From NCBI RefSeq assembly GCF_002198675.1, contig NZ_MWLL01000093.1, positions 1-35,104 of the forward strand: a stretch of 35,104 bases of DNA, in the 5' to 3' direction. The notes under the pieces were generated by a model. That model was not told the origin of the DNA. It saw nothing but the letters and a program-made list of their open reading frames with translations, and did not search any database. The translations under genes and the position numbers were made by a program. Below, piece after piece: positions 16,701 to 27,299 of this stretch. Positions within the stretch are counted from its first letter, which is position 1; each line of letters begins with the position of its first letter. This stretch comes from Kineosporia sp. R_H_3 (lineage in GTDB: Bacteria > Actinomycetota > Actinomycetes > Actinomycetales > Kineosporiaceae).

Positions 16701-17870
16701 CCCGCTGCCGAAGGACTCCTTCTGCACCTGGCGCGCGGCGCCGCCGCTGAGCGTCCCGTAGTTGAAGACCGATCTCACGCCGAAGGCCGACGGCGAGGGG
16801 TCGGTCAGGGTGGCGACCGCGAGCGTGGTCCCCGTGGTGGTGCCGGTCGGCAGCAGCGCCGGTGAGAGCGAGAGATGGCTGGTGGTGCCGTCGAAGGACG
16901 GGACCGACCGTCCGGTGACCGTGGCGAGCGCCGGGCGGCTGCCGGCGGTGGCCTGCGTCGCGTCGTTGGCGGTGCTCGACTTGTCCTTCCAGCAGCCCAC
17001 GGTCGTCGTCGCGGTCGCGCCGGTGCACGCGTTCGACGCGAACATCGTCGCGGCGTCCGCACCGTCCAGCCACAGCGTGAGGTTCGACCCGGACATGATC
17101 GTCGCCGGGTAGGGGATCGCGGTGACGGCGGTCGAGGCCGGGCCGGTGCCGACGTTCGACGTCGCGGTGACCGTGACCGCGTAGGTCCCGCCGTTCGTCA
17201 GGCCGGTGAGGGTGCAGGACGTCGTCGGTGCGGTCGCGGTGCACGTCGCGGTCCCGAGCGTGCCGTCGGACGGCGTCCCGGTCACCGTGTACGACGCGAG
17301 GGTGCCGCCGTTCGCGGCGGGAGCGGTCCAGGAGACCGCCACCTGGGCGTCGGACGGGGTCGCGGTGACGCCGGTCGGGGCGTCCGGGTAGCCCGTGCAG
17401 GCGGTGGTCGCGGCCGTCGCGTTCGTCGACACCCAGTTCCCGAGGCGGGCCTTCACCGTCGGCGTCACGGCGGCCGCCGGGACGGTCACCGACACGCTCG
17501 TCCCGGACACGTTCGTCGCGACGGTGCCGCCCGCGCCGTCGGTGACGTCGTAGGTGAGCCCGGACGGCAGCCCGGAGGCCGGCGTCCAGGAGACGAGGCA
17601 CGTGGTCGCGGCCGTGCGGGACGCGGTGACCGCGGTGGGCACGTACCCGGTGAGCTGGCCGGCCGAGTACACCGCGGGCGGTCCCGAGGTCGTCGCGGAG
17701 AACACCGCGCCGATCACCCCGAGGACGAGCGCCGAGGCCACCACCGCGAGCGCACCGAGGCCGGCCCTCGTCGCGGTGGTGCGGGCGCTGCGGTCGGGGG
17801 CGCCGCGGTGGCGCGCGCGCGAGGCCTGCCGCGCGCGTGCGCGCGGGACCTCCCCGACCCCGTCGACCAT
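10767..17870 (-). CDS. Giant surface protein with LamG-like and fibronectin type III repeats
   Basis: A 2367-residue predicted exported protein, probably an adhesin or carbohydrate binder. An Arg-rich start is followed by one hydrophobic segment (about 36-58, GLGALAVVASALVLGVIGAVFS), a signal peptide or anchor. After a unique region (about 60-160) come alternating modules. Eight Fn3 domains begin near PDAPTGVTATPS. Six LamG/concanavalin-like domains lie at about 253-487, 587-823, 921-1157, 1345-1587, 1685-1919 and 2013-2273. Each LamG starts near LWLDGADAATM, has a C...GCWKDKS cysteine pair, a FDGTDDYL strand, and ends EYLARKWG. The chain ends in an Fn3 domain with no LPXTG motif or sorting helix. 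ATG 17870 has no close ribosome site but lies 7 nt after a FliA-like -10 element, suggesting a leaderless mRNA. Substrate and attachment mode are unknown. Confidence 0.85.
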   Translation of the reverse strand: MVDGVGEVPRARARQASRARHRGAPDRSARTTATRAGLGALAVVASALVLGVIGAVFSATTSGPPAVYSAGQLTGYVPTAVTASRTAATTCLVSWTPASGLPSGLTYDVTDGAGGTVATNVSGTSVSVTVPAAAVTPTVKARLGNWVSTNATAATTACTGYPDAPTGVTATPSDAQVAVSWTAPAANGGTLASYTVTGTPSDGTLGTATCTATAPTTSCTLTGLTNGGTYAVTVTATSNVGTGPASTAVTAIPYPATIMSGSNLTLWLDGADAATMFASNACTGATATTTVGCWKDKSSTANDATQATAGSRPALATVTGRSVPSFDGTTSHLSLSPALLPTGTTTGTTLAVATLTDPSPSAFGVRSVFNYGTLSGGAARQVQKESFGSGMVASVGTAAVQGSWSTAPGVVAAEFTSTTETVWASGTDPGVTVTGLTNSTGTTYATVGASGTPSQFWQGQIPEIIAFSGSLTGTQRRTVQEYLARKWGTALTPGAPTGVTATASTTTNGAAAVAWTAPAWNGGSAITSYTVAATPADGTLATVTLSCASSPCTLTGLTDGATYAVTVAANNAVGAGPASSPSVSLVTYPATIMSAGALKVWFDGADAATMFASSTCAGAAPTTSIGCWVDKSADRHDATGAGTSLRPAPTTVNGRSVPGFDGTDDYLGIGNLSTLPAGTSSTTTFLAATLTDPAPASSSYRTALFWGTLTTGQGRQFYKGNGTAAAAVDGLSTGVTWPGTWTSSVGILAGQHTSTQVSGWMNGATGTTSAATSLSTGTTLANVGRQSVTNGYYWQGAVPEVVVVGGTLTATQRRTVEEYLARKWGGTLTPQAPTGVTATASSTADGTASVAWTAPAWNGGASVSSYTVTATPSDGTLATVTTSCASSPCTVSGLTNGATYSVTVAAVNSVGTGPASSAATVTPYPATVLSGSAVRLWLDGADPATLLASSTCTGATATTTVGCWEDRSASGNHVTQATAGYRPALTTVNGRSVPAFDGTDDYLAGNVALVPTGTASSTVAAAAAVNPATAMNGIALLSWGGTTSGSQRRLTSWSATGVDAYYTPQAFATAWPAAQATGVAVAEFATGTSMSVWAQGDTGATGSGAYTTGTDHLWIGTGGATTPAGRWYGSGSEILVLDTTLTATQRRGVEEYLARKWASVITPQAPTAVGATGGQNAQAPVTWTAPAWNGGAAVTGYTVTASPGGQTCTATAPTTTCTVTGLTNGTAYTFTVRATNSVGAGPASTASAAVTPYTVPGAPTSVGAAAGDVSAAVSWSAPVSNGGNAITSYTATAVPSDGTMSTQTCTAASSPCTVTGLTNGITYTVTVTATNAAGTGAASSSTTVTPYPAGVMTPAATSLWLDGADSSTLYSSTACTGAAPSGGGAIGCWKDKSAQANNAVQTTAANQPTVSSLNSRNAPMFDGTNDYYPLTVAKLPTGTTSSAVYAVAVQEDTSPGSSDFRHLIGWGANSTGQGRVLEKGAFNSKVYLETFATWPSATVTKNWPVSTAVLTDGVVTSTTVTSAMNASPNYSFAATNNTGTSSGAAVGATAWNTSGVWKGRIAEVVVLASSPTAAENRQVQEYLARKWGLTIAPGLVTGVTATASTTTDAAVNVAWTAPTWNGGASISSYTVTATPSDGTLSTVTTSCASSPCTVTGLTNGATYTVTVAPVNSAGTGVATAAAATVYPYPAAVMTTARLRAWLDGADAATMYASNACSGAAATTTVGCWADKSGQANNAVQATAAYRATLTTVNGRSVPGFDGVDDYYPLTVSKLPTGTTTSTMLLTAKLTGTVAYRNLMSWGALTGGQARATYLNTGPVVSDTYTAGPTASTSPTNVATNQQFQIGSVFTSASSSIALNGVAATTTAGAVSTGATFAVLAGAPGMSYWWQGPVPEVVIFTGSLTTAERRLVDEYLARKWGTVITPGIPTGVTVTGADGQASVAWTAPWNGGAAISGSTVTATPTDSSLGTITTSCASSPCTVTGMTNGATYAFTVTATNSVGVGPASTAVNASAYPATLFASSALKVWLDAQYDAALSAATDCTGSGASTGSQVGCWKDRSGNGWNAPKVTTSGATLTAAAINSRTALRFTKTDPDVYQVTASGIGAVGSANRTVFAVAAARTTYGTAGTNNAGAVAMFNGGWNTGIFAKAWSGTTTTVDAYQSDAYDTAINGIYGSASATTSPVIASSVSSSSGGTLTNGLALNGTGTLNSMSRVASWQTVGDSFVVGGTDTVASNDYAYPLDGDVGEVLVFNRALSSSERRTVEEYLARHWGQTIAPAAPVTPSATSGGITSSTVSWSAPTWNGGAAVTSYTATATASGQTTRTCTTSGTSCGLTGLTDNVTYTVSVTATNTAGTGPAATTTATP
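11049..17112 (-). repeat. Six coding repeats of about 1 kb (LamG-Fn3 units)
   Basis: The codons for EYLARKWG recur at about 11050, 12112, 13110, 14400, 15400 and 16410. Spacings are near 1.0 kb, except for one 1.29-kb unit that holds an additional Fn3 module. Units are similar but visibly diverged at the DNA level, so the expansion is not recent. Confidence 0.75.
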
Positions 17871-17877
17871 GCTCGTG

Positions 17878-17905
17878 ACATCGACGTCCTGGAGTTCGCC
17901 CTTGA
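17878..17905 (-). promoter_or_regulatory. Candidate FliA-type promoter of the LamG/Fn3 gene (leaderless)
   Basis: Read on the - strand: TCAA (17905-17902), a 16-nt spacer, and GTCGATGT (17885-17878). Seven nucleotides later comes the ATG at 17870, so transcription would begin at or next to the start codon. The same geometry is seen for the divergent GGDEF-EAL gene. Confidence 0.5.
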
Positions 17906-17954
17906 CGCGCGTGCGGGTGATGGTGGCGGTGGTCCCGTCCCGGTGCCATGCGCT

Positions 17955-17987
17955 GTCCGGGTGACGGGAGCCCCTCGTCACCCGGAC
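17955..17987. promoter_or_regulatory. Perfect inverted repeat between divergent promoters
   Basis: GTCCGGGTGACG (17955-17966) and its exact complement (17976-17987) flank a 9-nt spacer. It lies about 50 bp upstream of the LamG promoter element and shares the half-site GTCCGGGTGA with the palindrome at 31843-31877. It may be an operator; an insulating hairpin is the alternative. The rest of the 292-bp gap holds the two promoter candidates and no gene that I can see. Confidence 0.5.
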
Positions 17988-18127
17988 GGCGCAACCGGCG
18001 AAGGCTGCTAGCCGTCGTGCGGCACCGGCGGGCCGACCCGCACCCCCGGGGCCGGCCCGGGCGCACCCGGTCTCGCGAGCCCCCGGCGCTCGTGAGGTGA
18101 CCGTGAGGCGGGCGCCCGGACGGCGGA

Positions 18128-18155
18128 TCAAGGCAGGTCCGCCGCGACCCGACGA
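18128..18155 (+). promoter_or_regulatory. Candidate FliA-type promoter of the GGDEF-EAL gene (leaderless)
   Basis: TCAA (18128-18131), a 16-nt spacer, and CCCGACGA (18148-18155), then 7 nt to GTG 18163. The -10 element is a weaker match, but spacing is identical to the LamG promoter on the other strand. Confidence 0.4.
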
Positions 18156-18162
18156 GTAGACG

Positions 18163-20532
18163 GTGACCCGGCCCCTGCGTGCGAGTCCGGCCCGCGAGGT
18201 GCTGAGCCTCGTGCGCCGGGACATGCGCTCGCCCGACAGCGGGGACGAGGGCCGCCAGCTCGAGCTCTGTCGGATCATGTGGTGGTTCCGGCACACCGTG
18301 GTGGCCGTGGCCCTCGTGGCGGCGGTGACGGACCGGTTCCCCGTGGACTGGGGCGGCGGCAGGGCGCCGGGCGGCGACGTCCGGCTCCTCGCCGTCCTTC
18401 TCGTCGGCCAGGCAGCGACCCACACCTGGTCCGTCCGGCGGCCCGGCGCGGCCTGGCTCGCCGCCCTCGTCGACGGCGCCGTGCTGCTCACGCTCACGGC
18501 GCTCGGGCTGCCGCCGCTCGTCGTCCTGCTCTGCGCCGTCGCCGTCCTCGGCTGGGCGGCGACGTTCCGGCCGGCGTCCGCGGTCGTCGCGTACCTCGAG
18601 GTGCTCGCGGCCGTCGCCCTCGCCTGGGCGCGGTCCCACCACGTGCTCGGCGCCGGGCCGGTCGTCGTCGCGTTCTGCATCCTCGGCGGCATCTTCATGA
18701 TGCGCACCGTGCGGCTCAACATCGGGGCCCGCCGGGCGGCGGAGCGCGACCGGCTCGTGCAGCAGGGCGTCGACATCGCCCTCTGGGAGCAGATCCCCGG
18801 CCGCAGCGCGTTCGTCATGAGCGCCGCCGTCGAACGGGTGCTCGGCCATCCGGCGGCGCGCTTCGCGGAGCACCGGTTCTGGGAGAGCCTGGTCCACCCG
18901 GACGACCTCGGGGAGTTCCTCGCCCTCGACCGGGGCCGTCCGGCGGTCGGCCGGGTGCGGCACGCGGACGGCACCTGGCGCTGGATCGAGAGCCGCGCCA
19001 CGACGGTCCACGACCGGAACGGCCGGCGGGTGTTCTCCGCGGGGGTGCTCGTCGACCGCACCCAGGAGGTCGAGGCCCAGCGCGAGGCCGCCGAGATGGC
19101 CCGCCTGCTCCACGACCAGGCGCGGCACGACGAGCTCACCGGCCTCGCGAACCGGCGGTACCTCTTCGAGTGCCTCGAGGAGCGGCTCGGCGCCGGAGCC
19201 GGGACGGGCGGTCACGCGCAGCCGTGCGCGCTCTTCCTCCTCGATCTCGACGACTTCAAGGAGATCAACGACTCGCTCGGCCACGCGACCGGTGACCAGG
19301 TGCTCGCGGGCATCGGCCGGCGGCTCGCGGACGCCGTCCCCGACGGGCTCGTCGCCCGGCTCGGCGGTGACGAGTTCGCCGTCGTGTCGTGCGGTCTGAC
19401 CCCGGAGCAGGCCGAGGCCCGCGGCCGGCTGCTCGCCGACGTCGTCCACGAGCCGCTCGAGGTCGACGGCCTGCGGCTGCGGGTCCGCGCGAGCGTCGGC
19501 ATCTCGCTGCACCCGCGCGACGCGGACGACGCCGCCGAGCTCATGCGCCGCGCCGACGTCGCGATGTACCAGGCGAAGGAGCACGGCTCCGCCCCGCAGC
19601 GCTACGACGCCGCGACCGACCTCTTCGGCCGCGAACGCGTGCAGCTCACGGCCGGTCTCTACCAGGCGGTGCCGAACGACGAGCTGCTCCTGCACCACCA
19701 GCCGCTCGTCGACGTCGCGACCGGCCGCGTCGTCGCGCTCGAGGCGCTGAGCCGCTGGGAGCACCCCGAGCTCGGCCTCGTGGCCCCGGCCCGGTTGATC
19801 GAGCTCGCGGAGATCTCCGGGGAGATCCAGCGGATCACCCGGTGGGCGATCCGGCGCGCGCTCGAGGACCTGCGCGTCCTCGGCGACGGGTGGGCCGGGG
19901 TCGAGATGTCGGTGAACCTCTCGGTGCGCAACGTCTACGAGCCCGACCTCGCGGCCTGGCTCGCCGACACCCTCGCCGACCTCGGCGTCCCCGGGGAGCG
20001 CCTCGTCCTCGAGATCACCGAGGGCGCCGTCATGGTCGACTACACGGCGGCGGTCACGTTCGTCGAGACGATGCGCGACCTCGGCGTCCGGACGTGGATC
20101 GACGACTTCGGCACCGGCCACTCCTCGCTGGCCCGGCTGCGCCGGCTGCCCGTGGACGGCGTGAAGATCGACCGTGCGTTCGTGTCGGCCGCGCTGCAGT
20201 CGGACGCCGACCGCAACCTGCTCGCGGGCCTGCTCGGCATGGTCCAGTCGCTGGGCCTGTCGACCGTCGGCGAGGGTGTGGAGACCCAGGAGTCCCTCGA
20301 CCTGCTCAGCTCGCTCGGCTGCGACGTCGCGCAGGGCTGGCTGTACGGCCGCCCGGTGCCGCTCGAGCGGCTGCCCGCGACCTCGGCGGAGCTCGACGGC
20401 CCGCGGCCGGCGGTGCTGCCGGGCGGCCGGTCGGCGGCCGGCTCCGCCGGTCCGTCCGCGGTCGCGTCGCTGCCGGTCGTGCGGCCGCGGCGCGGCGGTG
20501 CCGGGCAGGGTCAGGTGCCTGCCGCGACCTGA
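18163..20532 (+). CDS. Membrane-bound PAS-GGDEF-EAL cyclic-di-GMP enzyme
   Basis: A 789-residue protein that could both make and degrade cyclic-di-GMP. About five hydrophobic helices lie at about 40-190 (WWFRHTVVAVALVAAV; LLTLTALGLPPLVVLLCAVAVL). A PAS domain follows at about 200-310 (HRFWESLVHPDDL, RHADGTWRWIESR). The GGDEF domain (about 325-480) has an intact GGDEF at 401-405 and DELTGLANRR. The EAL domain (about 490-745) has EAL at 527-529, MSVNLSVRN, LEITEGAV, IDDFGTGHSSL, VKIDRAF and GEGVET, all intact. A Pro/Ala/Gly-rich tail closes the protein. GTG 18163 has no clear ribosome site and may be leaderless; ATG 18223 is an alternative. The 3' end overlaps the opposing gene by 22 bp. It probably tunes motility versus surface attachment. 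Confidence 0.92.
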   Translation: MTRPLRASPAREVLSLVRRDMRSPDSGDEGRQLELCRIMWWFRHTVVAVALVAAVTDRFPVDWGGGRAPGGDVRLLAVLLVGQAATHTWSVRRPGAAWLAALVDGAVLLTLTALGLPPLVVLLCAVAVLGWAATFRPASAVVAYLEVLAAVALAWARSHHVLGAGPVVVAFCILGGIFMMRTVRLNIGARRAAERDRLVQQGVDIALWEQIPGRSAFVMSAAVERVLGHPAARFAEHRFWESLVHPDDLGEFLALDRGRPAVGRVRHADGTWRWIESRATTVHDRNGRRVFSAGVLVDRTQEVEAQREAAEMARLLHDQARHDELTGLANRRYLFECLEERLGAGAGTGGHAQPCALFLLDLDDFKEINDSLGHATGDQVLAGIGRRLADAVPDGLVARLGGDEFAVVSCGLTPEQAEARGRLLADVVHEPLEVDGLRLRVRASVGISLHPRDADDAAELMRRADVAMYQAKEHGSAPQRYDAATDLFGRERVQLTAGLYQAVPNDELLLHHQPLVDVATGRVVALEALSRWEHPELGLVAPARLIELAEISGEIQRITRWAIRRALEDLRVLGDGWAGVEMSVNLSVRNVYEPDLAAWLADTLADLGVPGERLVLEITEGAVMVDYTAAVTFVETMRDLGVRTWIDDFGTGHSSLARLRRLPVDGVKIDRAFVSAALQSDADRNLLAGLLGMVQSLGLSTVGEGVETQESLDLLSSLGCDVAQGWLYGRPVPLERLPATSAELDGPRPAVLPGGRSAAGSAGPSAVASLPVVRPRRGGAGQGQVPAAT

Positions 20533-21095
20533 TCGTCGGCCGTGCCGGGGCCGCTGCGCGGACCGAGCAGGAGGATCGTCCGGAACGGCCCGCCGCGCCC
20601 GCCCGGGCCGCCGGGCCAGGCACGGCGGTCGAGGAGGACGGCGTCCCCGGGGTGCAGCTCGACGACGGCACCCGGGTCGGCGGGCCGGCCCGCCACGAGC
20701 CGGCGCCCGGCGGGCGTCGCGACGAGCGTCGCGTGCTCGGCCGCGGTGACGTCGGTGAGCCAGTGCACCGGCGGGTGCCGCCAGGGGTGCGCGGGGTCCG
20801 GCGCCGGGCGCACGAGCAGCCGGGGCACCCGCAGCTGGAGGCGCCGGCAGAGCAGGGCCCAGCGCAGGCCGGACCCGTTGCCGCGCAGCAGGTCGGCGAG
20901 CGCGGGGTCGGCGGCCGTCTCGTACACCAGCTGCAGCCGACGGCCGGGCTCGGCGAGCCCGCGGGCCGGCCGGCGGGTCTGCAGTCGGTCGAGGACCGCC
21001 GTCCACGCCCGCACCTGCGGCGCCGCCAGCGCACCGGGGCGCACGGTGAACCCCTGGCGCTCGACGGCCTCGAGCTCGTGCTGCGCTGCAGGCAT
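20511..21095 (-). CDS. PhyH-like (phytanoyl-CoA dioxygenase-like) small protein, function uncertain
   Basis: A 194-residue protein. LEAVERQGFTVRPGALAAPQ followed by VRAWTAVLDRL resembles the N-terminus of phytanoyl-CoA dioxygenase family members. LHPGDAVLLDRRAWPGG with a following PFRTILLL resembles the late strand pair of that double-stranded beta-helix fold. The expected metal-binding His in the WHGG-like position is Pro, and no clear HxD motif is seen, so catalysis is doubtful. GGGGAG (complement of 21101-21106) lies close before ATG 21095. Its stop lies within the last codons of the GGDEF-EAL gene, tail to tail. It lies downstream of the carboxylase gene but beyond a strong terminator. 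Confidence 0.5.
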   Translation of the reverse strand: MPAAQHELEAVERQGFTVRPGALAAPQVRAWTAVLDRLQTRRPARGLAEPGRRLQLVYETAADPALADLLRGNGSGLRWALLCRRLQLRVPRLLVRPAPDPAHPWRHPPVHWLTDVTAAEHATLVATPAGRRLVAGRPADPGAVVELHPGDAVLLDRRAWPGGPGGRGGPFRTILLLGPRSGPGTADDQVAAGT

Positions 21096-21150
21096 GGCAT
21101 GCTCCCCGGCGGGCGGCCGGGGCGGCCGCCCTGTGCCCGGACAGACGCAC

Positions 21151-21183
21151 GGGACGCCGCGGGCGATGCGCCCGCGGCGTCCC
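21151..21183 (-). terminator. Terminator of the acyl-CoA carboxylase gene
   Basis: A perfect 15-bp G+C stem (21151-21165 with 21169-21183) has a 3-nt loop. CAC/GTG pairing can extend it beyond a 1-nt bulge. It sits 47 nt after the carboxylase stop on the - strand. No U-tract follows. Confidence 0.7.
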
Positions 21184-21229
21184 GGTGCCGGTTGCCCGTG
21201 GGAGGTCCGCGGGGTCGCCGCGGACCCGG

Positions 21230-26737
<5,508 letters not shown>

Positions 26738-26884
26738 GTCGCCTCCGCTCCTCGACCGCTGGTGGACAGGTCCAGGCAACCCTAGACGCGACCACGCGCC
26801 GGCCGACGAGCAGGCGTGCGCGTGGGGTGAGCGATCCCACCAGGGGGACCCGCGTCACCATCGCACGTACCCGTGAGTAACGCC

Positions 26885-26920
26885 TTCGGGCGCCCGATCT
26901 GCGAGCGATGCGCCCCCGAA
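26885..26920 (-). terminator. Possible terminator of the flhA operon
   Basis: TTCGGGCGC (26885-26893) pairs with 26910-26920 with a 2-nt bulge, 18 nt after the stop of the 102-residue protein gene. The loop is long (16 nt), so support is modest. The rest of the gap to the carboxylase start (26738-26884) holds only a weak promoter candidate. Confidence 0.35.
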
Positions 26921-26937
26921 CGCCTGCCGCGCAGCGG

Positions 26938-27246
26938 TCAGAGCCCCGGCCGGGTCACCGGCGGCGGCGGGACGTCGGCCGGCAGCGGGGTGCCCTCGAG
27001 CACGACCCGCTCGGCCCCCGCGGCCGTGAGCGCCTCCTCGGCGGCGCGCTCGTCGGCCGCCGCCTGGGCCTCGTAGTCGGCGACGATCCGGCGCAGCCCG
27101 GCGACGCCCAGGGTGCACACCGCGACGACCGCCGCCCACCGGACGAGCGCCGTCCCGGGGTCGAGGTCGCCGGCGGAGACGAGCGACCACAGCGTGGGAC
27201 CCGAGACGAGCGCCCCGACGATCACACCCCAGCGGATGTTGTCCAT
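26938..27246 (-). CDS. Small two-helix membrane protein, hypothetical
   Basis: A 102-residue protein I do not recognise. Two hydrophobic segments (about 5-24, RWGVIVGALVSGPTLWSLV, and about 36-54, WAAVVAVCTLGVAGL) are followed by an Ala/Glu-rich helix (about 58-85) and a Pro-rich end. ATG 27246 has AAAGGGA 6 nt upstream. It follows flhF by 53 nt on the same strand and is probably the last gene of the flhA-flhF unit. It is not CsrA, which often sits near flagellar genes. A role in flagellar assembly or placement is only suggested by position. Confidence 0.65.
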   Translation of the reverse strand: MDNIRWGVIVGALVSGPTLWSLVSAGDLDPGTALVRWAAVVAVCTLGVAGLRRIVADYEAQAAADERAAEEALTAAGAERVVLEGTPLPADVPPPPVTRPGL

Positions 27247-27299
27247 CGACGTCCCTTTCGTGACTTCGGTCCTCGGCGGTCGGTGGTCGGTGGTCGGCG

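Noticed and set aside
10560-16865. Long + strand frame of about 2100 codons opposite the LamG/Fn3 gene
   Set aside because: No domain, biased composition, and it mirrors the 1-kb repeats of the real gene.
14068-21150. Very long - strand frame of over 2300 codons across the LamG and GGDEF-EAL genes
   Set aside because: Arg/Ala/Gly/Asp-rich composition without domains; stop codons are rare by chance in such high-G+C DNA. The other frames carry clear families.
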